64,000 bases of DNA from Flavobacterium gelatinilyticum. Lineage in GTDB: Bacteria > Bacteroidota > Bacteroidia > Flavobacteriales > Flavobacteriaceae. The stretch is from positions 186,001 to 250,000 of the forward strand of contig NZ_CP114287.1 in assembly GCF_027111295.1 (NCBI RefSeq), written 5' to 3'. The position numbers were made by a program, and so were the translations under genes. Shown here in pieces: positions 27,110 to 35,687 of the stretch (its first letter is position 1; each line of letters starts with the position of its first letter). Under the pieces are notes generated by a model, which saw only the letters and a list, made by a program, of their open reading frames with translations, searched no databases and had not been told where the DNA came from.

Positions 27110-28882
27110 ATGGACGCATACAAAAGTAAAGTTGAGCATTATTCAAAAGTTTATACAGCAATCAACAAAAGATACAACAGCATAAGTATTTTAAGGCTTT
27201 TAAGCATATTTCTTTGTTTGTTAATGGTGTATTATTACATCAAAACCAATGAAACTCTTTACGCCGGCTTTGCTTTTCTGTCTTTTGTTGGTTTTCTTTT
27301 TTTAATGAGGGTTCATTCAGCTTTATCTTTTAAAAAAGAGCTGACCAAAGCCATTCTGAAAATTAATGAAGATGAGATTTCATACTTGAAAAGAGAAAAA
27401 CTTTCTTTTGAAAACGGAATCGAATTCAACGATTTTCATCATCCGTATGCTTACGATCTGGATATTTTTGGTGAACATTCGCTTTTCCAGAATTTAAACA
27501 GAACAGCAACTTTTATTGGCAAAAAAACATTAGCGTTTAAGCTATTGAATCAGTTTTCTAACGAAACGATTCTTAAAAATCAGGAAGCCATAAAGGAACT
27601 TTCTGCAAAAATAGACTGGCGTCAGGATTTTCAGTCTTTGGCAATTGTCAGTACTGACACGAAGCAGGCTTATGATTCAATATTGTTCTGGAAATCATCT
27701 CAAAATAATTCTTTATCTAAAGTTTTAGCTGCATTGTCAATTATAATGCCAGCGGTATTTTTTGGCTTTTTGACAGCTTATTTTATTACTTCAAAACCTA
27801 TTCTTTTATCGTACCTGAGTTATGTTTTTATAGCCAATCTGATTATTCTGGGACAATCGTTAAAACGAATTAAGTCCGAAATAGCAAAAGCAGATAATGT
27901 CGATAAGATTATAAAACAATACAGCCTTTTGGTTCAGAAAATTGAATCGGAGAAATTTGAATCTAAAAAATTAAACGAATTAAAAGAACAGCTGGTTTCT
28001 AAAAATGCATTCGCCAGTTCGCATTTAAAACAGTTATCCGAGTTATTTTCGAGAATGGATACGATTAACAACTTTGTTACGGCGATTGTTTTTAACGGAT
28101 CATTTTTATTTAATCTTCACGTTTTGAGAGCGCTTTTAAAATGGAAAGAAGATTATTCTGAAGAACTGGAAAAATGGATCAATATTATTGGCGAATTTGA
28201 AGCTTTAAACAGTCTTGCCAACCTGGCTTATAATAATCCCGGTTTTGTTTTTCCGGAAATTAATTCTGATTATAAAATAGAGTTTAAAGATTTAGGTCAT
28301 CCGTTATTAAATCCGAATGGGCGGGTAGGGAATGACGTTGTTTTTTGCCCTCAGTCGTTCATGATTTTAACCGGCTCTAATATGTCCGGAAAAAGTACTT
28401 TTTTAAGAAGTTTAGGAATCAATATGGTTTTGGGAGGTATTGGATCAGTTATTTGTGCTTCAGAAGCTAAAATGCACCCACTTCCAGTATTAGTTTCAAT
28501 GCGTTTGTCTGATTCTTTAGCTGATAGTGAATCGTATTTCTTTGCCGAAATTAAACGTTTAAAACAAATTATGGATGCTCTCGAAGAACGCCCGGCTTTT
28601 GTTCTTTTAGATGAAATTTTAAGAGGAACAAATTCTGATGATAAACGAAACGGTACAATTGAAGTTGTGAAAAAAATCATTGGTAAAAAAGCCATTGGAG
28701 CCATTGCAACGCATGATATTGAAGTCTGTCTGACTACAAACGAATATCTGGATATTTTAACCAATCAATGTTTCGAAGTGGAAATTCAGAATAATGATCT
28801 GCATTTTGATTACAAGCTAAGACAAGGAATCTGTAAAAATAAAAGTGCCACTTTTCTGATGCAGAAGATGGGAGTGATTTGA
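27110..28882 (+). CDS. Membrane-anchored MutS-like ATPase
   Basis: 590 residues. Four hydrophobic segments are visible, two at about 25-70 and two at about 205-250, followed by a MutS lever/clamp-like helical part and a C-terminal MutS ATPase: Walker A TGSNMSGKST at about 421-430, Walker B FVLLDEIL at about 498-505 and IATHDIE at about 529. The mismatch-recognition domain with the Phe-x-Glu motif of true MutS is absent. It is therefore not the mismatch repair MutS and its role is unknown; membrane location is predicted only. It ends in a natural stop before a tandem-repeat stretch and a terminator. Confidence 0.88.
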   Translation: MDAYKSKVEHYSKVYTAINKRYNSISILRLLSIFLCLLMVYYYIKTNETLYAGFAFLSFVGFLFLMRVHSALSFKKELTKAILKINEDEISYLKREKLSFENGIEFNDFHHPYAYDLDIFGEHSLFQNLNRTATFIGKKTLAFKLLNQFSNETILKNQEAIKELSAKIDWRQDFQSLAIVSTDTKQAYDSILFWKSSQNNSLSKVLAALSIIMPAVFFGFLTAYFITSKPILLSYLSYVFIANLIILGQSLKRIKSEIAKADNVDKIIKQYSLLVQKIESEKFESKKLNELKEQLVSKNAFASSHLKQLSELFSRMDTINNFVTAIVFNGSFLFNLHVLRALLKWKEDYSEELEKWINIIGEFEALNSLANLAYNNPGFVFPEINSDYKIEFKDLGHPLLNPNGRVGNDVVFCPQSFMILTGSNMSGKSTFLRSLGINMVLGGIGSVICASEAKMHPLPVLVSMRLSDSLADSESYFFAEIKRLKQIMDALEERPAFVLLDEILRGTNSDDKRNGTIEVVKKIIGKKAIGAIATHDIEVCLTTNEYLDILTNQCFEVEIQNNDLHFDYKLRQGICKNKSATFLMQKMGVI

Positions 28883-28941
28883 TTGTAGATTCTAGATTTT
28901 AGATTGTAGAATTTAGATTGTAGAATTTAGATTGTAGAACT
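28881..28941. repeat. Short tandem repeat of a TAGATTGTAGAATTT-like unit
   Basis: About four imperfect 15-base units in direct repeat, starting within the stop codon of the MutS-like gene. The unit is low in complexity and typical of Flavobacterium intergenic repeats. No function is evident. Confidence 0.6.
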
Positions 28942-28955
28942 TGAAAATTGGAATT

Positions 28956-28998
28956 AAAAAAATGCCTGAAATCATTTTGATTCTCAGGCATTTTTTTT
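28956..28998. terminator. Terminator after the MutS-like gene
   Basis: AATGCCTGA (28961-28969) and TCAGGCATT (28984-28992) form a perfect 9-bp stem with A-run on the 5' side and T-run on the 3' side, extending the stem further. It should work in both directions, but only the plus-strand gene is upstream of it. Confidence 0.85.
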
Positions 28999-29186
28999 GT
29001 CTCTTTTTTCTTGAAAATTTTATTAGAGAATCTGTATTATTTAGTTTGAAATTCGATAAAATATCTTTTGAAAAGAAAAATTTGTTATAAAAAGTCAAAA
29101 TGACAATAACATTGTAAAATATGGTATTTGATGATAATTCTGTTTTATTTTAGCAATAATTTAATAATTTATTAAAATAAAATTTT

Positions 29187-29202
29187 ACTAAAACGTTTTT
29201 GT
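29187..29202. promoter_or_regulatory. Candidate LacI-family operator before lacI
   Basis: ACTAAAACGTTTTTGT, centred on CG with the palindromic core AAAACGTTTT (29190-29199). It sits immediately upstream of the lacI promoter box. It matches the site at 30341-30356 in 14 of 16 positions. LacI-family operators are typically palindromes centred on CG, so autoregulation is plausible. Confidence 0.55.
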
Positions 29203-29262
29203 AAGTTTCGTTTACATATATTTGTGATGTAATAAAATTTCCACTAATAAATTACATGCCAG

Positions 29263-30273
29263 ATGAAAAAGATTACAATTAGAGATATTGCCAAACAGGC
29301 TCAGGTTTCTATATCTACCGTGTCTTTTGTTATCAATGGAAAAGGCGAAAAAATGGCAATAAGTCCTGCTGTAATCAAAAAGGTACAGAATGTGGCTCAA
29401 AAACTTCAATATAAACCCAGCATGATTGCCAGCAGTCTGCGAACCGGAAAAACGAGATCAATCGGGTTGATTGTTGAAGATATATCCAATCAGTTTTTTG
29501 CAGATTTGGCAAGAGTGATTGAAGATGAAGCAAAGAATATCGATTACAGAGTTTTTTACTGCAGTACAGGTGATGATAACAACAGATCAGAAGAATTGAT
29601 TCAGAGTCTTTTGCAGGCAAATGTTGAAGGTTTCATTATAACACCGACTAAAAACTTAGAGAAAACCATCAGCCATCTTTTAAAATTGCAGAAACCAGTT
29701 GTTTTAATCGACAGGTATTTTGCAAATCAAAAAGTAAGTCATGTTGTGATGGACAATTACGAAGCATCGCATTCGGCGGTTAAATTTTTGATCGGCAAAG
29801 GATTCAGGAATATTGCAGTTGTAAACAATAAATCCGGAATGGTCCAGATGAAACTGCGCGAAAAAGGGTATTCTGATGCTTTAAAAGAAGAAGGAATTTT
29901 TAACGAAAATCATATACTGCATTTAGATTACCAGATAAACGAACAAAACCGTACCGAATCGATTGTACATTTTTTTAAAGAAAACCCGATGATTGATGCA
30001 GTCCTTTTTTTGGCCAACTATTTAGGACTTGCCGGACTTCAGGCTTTCAGGCGCCTTAATTATAAGATCCCAGACGATATTGCAGTGATTAGTTTTGATG
30101 ATCATGACAGCTTCAAACTGCATACGCCCACAATCTCGGTTATTGCACAGCCAATAGAAGAGATTGCCATTAAATCCATACAATTACTAATGAGTCAGAT
30201 GACAAATTTTAGTGATTTTAAAGTAGAAAAAGTTCTTAAAACAGGAACATTGATTGTAAGAGAGTCTGTATAA
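29263..30273 (+). CDS. LacI family transcriptional regulator
   Basis: 336 residues. The N-terminal helix-turn-helix and hinge (ITIRDIAKQAQVSISTVSFV, about 4-23) are followed by a periplasmic-binding-protein-like effector domain from about 60 (RSIGLIVEDISNQFFADLAR). The family binds a sugar or sugar phosphate. It stands directly upstream of the SusC/SusD pair and the GH92/GH125 enzymes on the same strand and is the likely regulator of mannan use. Related 16-base sites before itself and before susC are candidates for its operators. Confidence 0.93.
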   Translation: MKKITIRDIAKQAQVSISTVSFVINGKGEKMAISPAVIKKVQNVAQKLQYKPSMIASSLRTGKTRSIGLIVEDISNQFFADLARVIEDEAKNIDYRVFYCSTGDDNNRSEELIQSLLQANVEGFIITPTKNLEKTISHLLKLQKPVVLIDRYFANQKVSHVVMDNYEASHSAVKFLIGKGFRNIAVVNNKSGMVQMKLREKGYSDALKEEGIFNENHILHLDYQINEQNRTESIVHFFKENPMIDAVLFLANYLGLAGLQAFRRLNYKIPDDIAVISFDDHDSFKLHTPTISVIAQPIEEIAIKSIQLLMSQMTNFSDFKVEKVLKTGTLIVRESV

Positions 30274-30340
30274 GTCATACAGAAATTAGTTTAAAATTTA
30301 GGAAAGGATAAAGAGCATAAAGCTTTTTTTTACTCGTTTA

Positions 30341-30356
30341 ACTAAAACGATTTAGT
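30341..30356. promoter_or_regulatory. Candidate LacI-family operator before susC
   Basis: ACTAAAACGATTTAGT, with inverted arms ACTAAA and TTTAGT around ACGA, 225 bases ahead of the mannan-locus susC. It shares 14 of 16 bases with the site before lacI (29187-29202). Confidence 0.55.
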
Positions 30357-30565
30357 ATCGCTTTGTCTTGTTTTAACTAGTATTTCAATCAGCATTTTTT
30401 AGAGTATTCATCAGGAAAGACTGAGGTGTAAACCATTTTCTCATAGTTCCCGGAACTTATGAGCAAGGCTTTCTGTGATTATATCGAGCCCAAATTTTTA
30501 TTAACTATTAAAAAATCAAACAACAAACATTAACAAACAAAAATCAAGACAAATAACCAAAAAGA

Positions 30566-33500
30566 ATGCTTATGAAACGAATATTAGCAGTGTTAGGAAT
30601 GGTGTTGCTGAGCAGCTTAGGAGCCGCCGCGCAAAACCGATTAATAACAGGCGTTGTAGCAGATGCAGAGAACAAGGGAGTTGTTGCCGCATCAGTAGAG
30701 GTACAAGGAAAACCGTTTAGTGCCATTACAGATACCGAAGGAAGATTTAAAATGAATGTTCCGGAGGGAAAAGTGACCCTGAATGTTTCATCGATGGGAT
30801 ATCAGACTAAAACAGTTGTTCTTCAGGAAAATGAAGCCAAAATTACAATTGTATTAGCCGAAAGTACACAGGAATTGAAAGATGTGGTCGTAACTTCATT
30901 TGGAGTTAAAAAACAAAAGAAAAGTTTAGGATATGCCGTTGGTGAATTAAAAGGCGAAGAGCTGACAAAGAATAAAGAAATTAATCTGGGAAATGCGCTG
31001 CAGGGCAAAATTGCCGGAGTAAATGTTTCGGCTCCGGTTACAGGACCATCTGGTTCGAGCCGTGTTGTTATTCGTGGTGCTACTTCGGCTTCGGGACTTA
31101 ACCAGCCTTTGTATGTGGTAGACGGAATTCCAATCGACAACAGCCAGCAGGGTAATGCCGGAATGTGGGGCGGGGCGGATAAAGGAGACGGAATGTCGTC
31201 TTTTAACCCGGATGATATTGCTACTATGTCGGTTTTAAAAGGTAGTGCCGCTTCTGCTCTTTACGGGTATAGAGGATCAAATGGTGTTATTTTAATTACC
31301 ACAAAAAAAGGAAAAAGCGGTACCGGAATTGGTGTGGATTTTAGCACAAACTCATCGTTTAATACTCCGGTAAGTTTGTTGAGATGGCAGGATCAATACG
31401 GAACGGGAGCACCAAATGCAAGCGGTGTTCCAACAAGATTTACCAATTTGCAGGAACTTAGGGATTCGTACTATTTTGCATGGGGTGATAAGTACGACGG
31501 AACAAACTCTCTGGCAATCGACGGGTCTACAAGACCGTATAAAGCTTATGGACAAAATAATGTCGAAAATTTCTACAGAACCGGCTATTCTTTCAGTAAT
31601 ACTTTAGCTATTTCGGGAGGAAATGAAAGCACCAATTTCAGATTGTCTTTTGGAAATACTAAAGATGAATCGATAATGCCTGAAACGACTTTCAAAAGAA
31701 ACAATGTGGCTTTGAGTTTAAATTCGGCACCAAATAAAAGAATTAATATAGAAAGCAACGCTCAGTATATTACCGAGAAAAGCCATAACAGACCGTATTT
31801 GAATGATTCGCCAAGAAATCCTTCTTTTCCTACTACTTTCATGAGTCCGGGAACAGATATTAGATGGTTAAGTAATCCGTATGATGCCAATGGAGGCGAA
31901 AATGATTTTCTGGGGGCAAACGTCTATCATACAAACCCATACTTTGCAGTTGCTTCGCCTTTAAATGATGATCTTAGAAAACGCTTTATTGGTTCGGCAA
32001 AAGTAACATACAATATTACAGATAAAATTTACGCCAAGGCAGTAGTGGGTATTGACGATATTAATTACGAATATACAGAGATTGAGCCTACAGGAATCAA
32101 TTACAGTCCGGGCGGGGTTTTTGAAAACAGGGTCGAAAACCGTTCAGAATTTAATGCTTCGGGATATTTAGGTTATAAAGGTGACATTGTTAAAAATCTT
32201 TCACTCGATGCTTTTGTAGGTGCTAACCGTCAGGATAACCGATACAGTGGTATCAAGATGAGAGGAAACAATTTTATTGTTCCGTTTGAATATTTTTACG
32301 CGAATACACAGCCTGAAAAAACAGAAAAATTGTTTTCTAAAAGCGAAGTAAACTCTCTTTTTTATTCGGCAGATTTAGCTTATAAAGACTTCTTGTTTTT
32401 AAGTGTAACGGGACGTGAAGACTGGTTCTCAACTTTATATATAAATGATAACAGTACTTTTTATCCTTCTGTAAGTTCAAGTTTTATTTATTCTGAAGTG
32501 ATCAAAATGCCGGAATGGATATCGTACGGAAAAATTAGAGCAGGATGGGGTAATGTAGGTGGTGCATTGCCAGAAGCTTATGCTCTCGCATTAACTTATA
32601 TTATACCTGATGGGCAGACAGATTCATTAGGGCAGCCAATTTTAGGCGTGAATGGAGAGACGATTCCGAATAAGTTTCTGAAACCGTATAATGTAAGTAC
32701 AATTGAATTTGGTTTTGAAAACACATTTTTCAATAACAGAGTAAGCACAGATTTGACTTTCTACAGCAAAAAAACAACGAATGATATTACAGATGCTGAT
32801 GTTTCTCAGTCTTCCGGATATAAAACGACAAAAATTAACGTGGGTGAAATCCTAAACAAAGGAGTTGAGTTTGCTATAAATGTAAAAGCAATCAAAACGC
32901 CTAGTTTCTCATGGAGCGTAGGATATAATTTTGCTTATAATGACAGTGAGGTTCTTAATCTTTCGGATAAAATCACAACCAAATCATTAGAAGGAAACAG
33001 AGACGGTAGAGCTTCTGTAGTTTTAGAAAAAGGACAGCCTTTTGGAGTTATCAAAGCGTATGATTATTTAAGAGATGCTCAGGGAAATATTGTTCTGGAT
33101 ACAGACGGACGTTTCCTGAGAGGAGATTTAATTATTGCCGGACAAGGTGTTGCGCCGACATCTATGGGGCTTTCAAATGATTTTTCATATAAAAACTTTA
33201 CGCTTTCGGTATTTGTTGATGCGAAATTTGGAGGGGAAATCTATTCGGCTACAAACCAGTTAGGAACACGTTACGGATTGTCTGAAATCACGCTTCCGGG
33301 TCGTGAAACCGGTATTGCCGTATCAGGAGTAGATGTAAACGGAAATCCGGTTAATACTACTGTTTCTGCTTACGATTACTGGAGAAGTTACAGCGATGTA
33401 ACGTCAAACTTTGTATACGATGCCGATTTTGTAAAGCTTAGAGCGATTTCTTTTGCTTACAATTTTCCAAAAGATTACTTAAAGAAAACACCTTTTCAAT

Positions 33501-33664
33501 CGGTTAGTTTAGCATTTTCTGCTCATAATGTATGGACTATTTATGATAAAGTGCCAAACATAGACCCTGAATCAAATTATTCTAACAGCAATGCACAGGG
33601 TATGGAGAGAGCTTCAATGCCTTTGACAAGAAACTATGGTTTAACTCTTAACGTTAAATTCTAA
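30566..33664 (+). CDS. SusC/RagA family TonB-dependent transporter (mannan locus)
   Basis: 1032 residues; the first two codons before MKRILAVLG are optional (ATG at 30572 also possible). Signal peptide ends near LGAAAQ; a carboxypeptidase-regulatory-like domain follows (about 25-105), then the plug (KDVVVTSFGVKKQKKSLGYA, SVLKGSAASALYGYRGSNGV) and the barrel ending LNVKF. It has no STN domain, which fits control by a LacI regulator rather than ECF/FecR. It precedes its SusD partner by 11 bases. The neighbouring GH92 and GH125 enzymes point to alpha-mannan oligosaccharides as cargo. Confidence 0.95.
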   Translation: MLMKRILAVLGMVLLSSLGAAAQNRLITGVVADAENKGVVAASVEVQGKPFSAITDTEGRFKMNVPEGKVTLNVSSMGYQTKTVVLQENEAKITIVLAESTQELKDVVVTSFGVKKQKKSLGYAVGELKGEELTKNKEINLGNALQGKIAGVNVSAPVTGPSGSSRVVIRGATSASGLNQPLYVVDGIPIDNSQQGNAGMWGGADKGDGMSSFNPDDIATMSVLKGSAASALYGYRGSNGVILITTKKGKSGTGIGVDFSTNSSFNTPVSLLRWQDQYGTGAPNASGVPTRFTNLQELRDSYYFAWGDKYDGTNSLAIDGSTRPYKAYGQNNVENFYRTGYSFSNTLAISGGNESTNFRLSFGNTKDESIMPETTFKRNNVALSLNSAPNKRINIESNAQYITEKSHNRPYLNDSPRNPSFPTTFMSPGTDIRWLSNPYDANGGENDFLGANVYHTNPYFAVASPLNDDLRKRFIGSAKVTYNITDKIYAKAVVGIDDINYEYTEIEPTGINYSPGGVFENRVENRSEFNASGYLGYKGDIVKNLSLDAFVGANRQDNRYSGIKMRGNNFIVPFEYFYANTQPEKTEKLFSKSEVNSLFYSADLAYKDFLFLSVTGREDWFSTLYINDNSTFYPSVSSSFIYSEVIKMPEWISYGKIRAGWGNVGGALPEAYALALTYIIPDGQTDSLGQPILGVNGETIPNKFLKPYNVSTIEFGFENTFFNNRVSTDLTFYSKKTTNDITDADVSQSSGYKTTKINVGEILNKGVEFAINVKAIKTPSFSWSVGYNFAYNDSEVLNLSDKITTKSLEGNRDGRASVVLEKGQPFGVIKAYDYLRDAQGNIVLDTDGRFLRGDLIIAGQGVAPTSMGLSNDFSYKNFTLSVFVDAKFGGEIYSATNQLGTRYGLSEITLPGRETGIAVSGVDVNGNPVNTTVSAYDYWRSYSDVTSNFVYDADFVKLRAISFAYNFPKDYLKKTPFQSVSLAFSAHNVWTIYDKVPNIDPESNYSNSNAQGMERASMPLTRNYGLTLNVKF

Positions 33665-33675
33665 TACCTGATAAA

Positions 33676-35190
33676 ATGAAAAATAGATATATAAAAATAG
33701 TTTGCGCAGCGATTGCCGGTGTTTTGGCATTCACTTCCTGCGACAAAGGATTCGAAGAAATGAATAAGAATCCAAATGCTTTGACTGATCCTTCGATTAA
33801 ATCGATGTTTACACTGGCAGAAATTTATGTTGACGGTCAGGATTATTCGAATACCAGAGGAAATAATATTTACGCGGCGCAGATTGTACAGCACTTTTCT
33901 TCGTTAAGCGGAGCGGGTTCTAAATACACCTATTCATCTGAATATTCTGCGGCTCTTTTTGGAGAAACATACGGAAAAGGGCTAAATCAGATTTTTCAGC
34001 TGATGTCGGTTATTCCAGATGCTCCTGAAAATTCAAATATGATTCAGGCCTGCAGAATCATGAAAGTCTTTCTGTTTCAGAAGCTGACAGATACGTATGG
34101 AGATGTTCCATATTTTGAAGCCGGAAAAGGATATAACGGAGGTGTTTTTGCTCCCAAATATGACACGCAGGAAGCCATTTACAATGACTTACTGAAAGAA
34201 TTAGATGAAGCAGGAACTGCGCTCGATCCGGCCAAAGGTTTTGTAGGTGCAGCCGATTTATATTACCAAAGCGATGTGGCAAGATGGAAAAAATTAGCCA
34301 ATTCACTGATGCTTCGCGTTGCCATGCGTTTATCAAAAGTTAATCCCGCCAAGGCAAAAGAATATGTAGAAAAGGCATATTCAAAAGGTGTTTTTACCTC
34401 CAACGATGACAGTTTGGTTTTAAGACACGAATCAGGGCCTCCGGGAGTAAAAACAAACCCAATTACGTCTGCCTGGGTTCGAAATGATTTAAACGGAGGA
34501 GAATCTAATATCAAATTCAGTAAAACTTTTATCGATTTACTAAAAAACACAAACGATCCCCGTTTAAGAATTTATGCCAAATTAGAAGCAGCAGGAGACA
34601 ATACTCCGGCCAATCAGCAGGGACTTGCGAATGATGCTAAAGAATTTCCGGGAGGAGATAAAAAACTGTTTTCGGATCCAAACACTTCTACGGTATTACG
34701 TTATGATGCGCCTACGCTGATAATGTCGTATGCCGAAGTTCAGTTTTTATTGGCAGAAGCAGCTGTAAAAGGCTGGAATGTTGGCGGATCTGCTCAAACC
34801 TATTACGAAAACGGCGTGAGAGCCGCGATGAATATTCTGGCGATTTACGGAGACAAAGTACCTGCTGTTACGCCTGCAGAATACAGTACTTATATTACAA
34901 CATATCCGTTTAAATCGGCGGGAACAGAAGCTCAAAAAATTGAACAGATTATTGGTCAAAAATGGATTCTCTTGTTATTTAATGGCTTCGAAGCATTTTC
35001 AGAATACAGAAGAACTGGTTATCCGGTATTAGTTCCGGTAAACGATCCTACGGGTGAAACTCAGGGAACAATTCCAAGGAGATTAATTTACGATCAGTCG
35101 GAACTTATTACAAACGCTGCAAATATCAGAGAAGCTATTCAGCGTCAGGGATTAGATCTTATGACTACAAGAATTTGGTGGGATAAATAA
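33676..35190 (+). CDS. SusD/RagB family lipoprotein (mannan locus)
   Basis: 504 residues with lipobox FTSC (Cys22). The start CDKGFEEMNKNPNALTDPSI and the body (VARWKKLANSLMLRVAMRLS, LIMSYAEVQFLLAEAAVKG) are those of the SusD-like type that pairs with shorter SusC proteins. It should be the surface glycan-binding lid of the transporter encoded just upstream. A terminator follows at 35214-35250, so the downstream mannosidase genes are probably a separate transcript or rely on readthrough. Confidence 0.93.
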   Translation: MKNRYIKIVCAAIAGVLAFTSCDKGFEEMNKNPNALTDPSIKSMFTLAEIYVDGQDYSNTRGNNIYAAQIVQHFSSLSGAGSKYTYSSEYSAALFGETYGKGLNQIFQLMSVIPDAPENSNMIQACRIMKVFLFQKLTDTYGDVPYFEAGKGYNGGVFAPKYDTQEAIYNDLLKELDEAGTALDPAKGFVGAADLYYQSDVARWKKLANSLMLRVAMRLSKVNPAKAKEYVEKAYSKGVFTSNDDSLVLRHESGPPGVKTNPITSAWVRNDLNGGESNIKFSKTFIDLLKNTNDPRLRIYAKLEAAGDNTPANQQGLANDAKEFPGGDKKLFSDPNTSTVLRYDAPTLIMSYAEVQFLLAEAAVKGWNVGGSAQTYYENGVRAAMNILAIYGDKVPAVTPAEYSTYITTYPFKSAGTEAQKIEQIIGQKWILLLFNGFEAFSEYRRTGYPVLVPVNDPTGETQGTIPRRLIYDQSELITNAANIREAIQRQGLDLMTTRIWWDK

Positions 35191-35213
35191 ATTTTAAGTT
35201 GGATTGGTTAGTT

Positions 35214-35250
35214 AAAATAAGTCGGGTAAAACCCTGCCCGGCTTATTTTT
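35214..35250 (+). terminator. Terminator after the mannan-locus susD
   Basis: AAATAAGTCGGG (35215-35226) pairs with CCCGGCTTATTT (35237-35248) over 12 bp with one G-T pair, loop of 10 bases, then T residues. Confidence 0.8.
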
Positions 35251-35617
35251 AAATCACTTTTAAGATACTGACTACGAAGATTTACTGAACAGGAGAATGT
35301 CTTTTTTTCGCATAAGAATTACGCTTCTGCTGAAAAAGAGAGGTTGTTTTAAAAGTTAGTATAGCATCTCATGTTGTGTCAGAAAGCTGAAAAGAATCAA
35401 AATCAAATAAAAAAAATCATAAGAATTGAGCAGTATATAGAGAATATTTCTGAAGTTTTTTTGAGTTAATGACAGATTTAGGCCTTAAAAGAGAAGGAAT
35501 GATTAATACAAAATGTTCCTTCTCTAACTGCCAATAAATTCCTTATTTTTATGCAAAGTTCTTTATTAAGATACTAAGGTTCTGAGTGATAAATTGACAA
35601 AGGTTTTCTCTGTAGAT

Positions 35618-35633
35618 ACGCACTGCAGTGCGT
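35618..35633. repeat. Perfect 16-bp palindrome, REP-like
   Basis: ACGCACTGCAGTGCGT, with one mismatch then further pairing outward (GA and TC), is much more GC-rich than its surroundings. It lies 54 bases upstream of the first GH92 start. It may be a palindromic repeat element or a binding site. Confidence 0.6.
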
Positions 35634-35687
35634 CTCCTTAAAGGTTGAAATATTCTTGTATAAAAAAGAATGAAATAAAAATAATAA

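Larger units (their letters stand above)
28883..29262. other. Intergenic region before the lacI gene
   Basis: 380 bases that hold, in order, the tandem repeat, the terminator at 28956-28998, an AT-rich stretch without open frames, the operator-like ACTAAAACGTTTTTGT and a TATATTTG promoter box at 29217-29224, 38 bases ahead of the lacI ATG. Confidence 0.6.
35191..35687. other. Intergenic region between susD and the first GH92 gene
   Basis: 497 bases with no convincing open frame. It holds the susD terminator, a 10-bp inverted repeat (AGAGAAGGAA at 35490-35499 and TTCCTTCTCT at 35516-35525, no T-run) and the perfect palindrome at 35618-35633. No good TAnnTTTG promoter was found for the GH92 gene. 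Confidence 0.55.
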
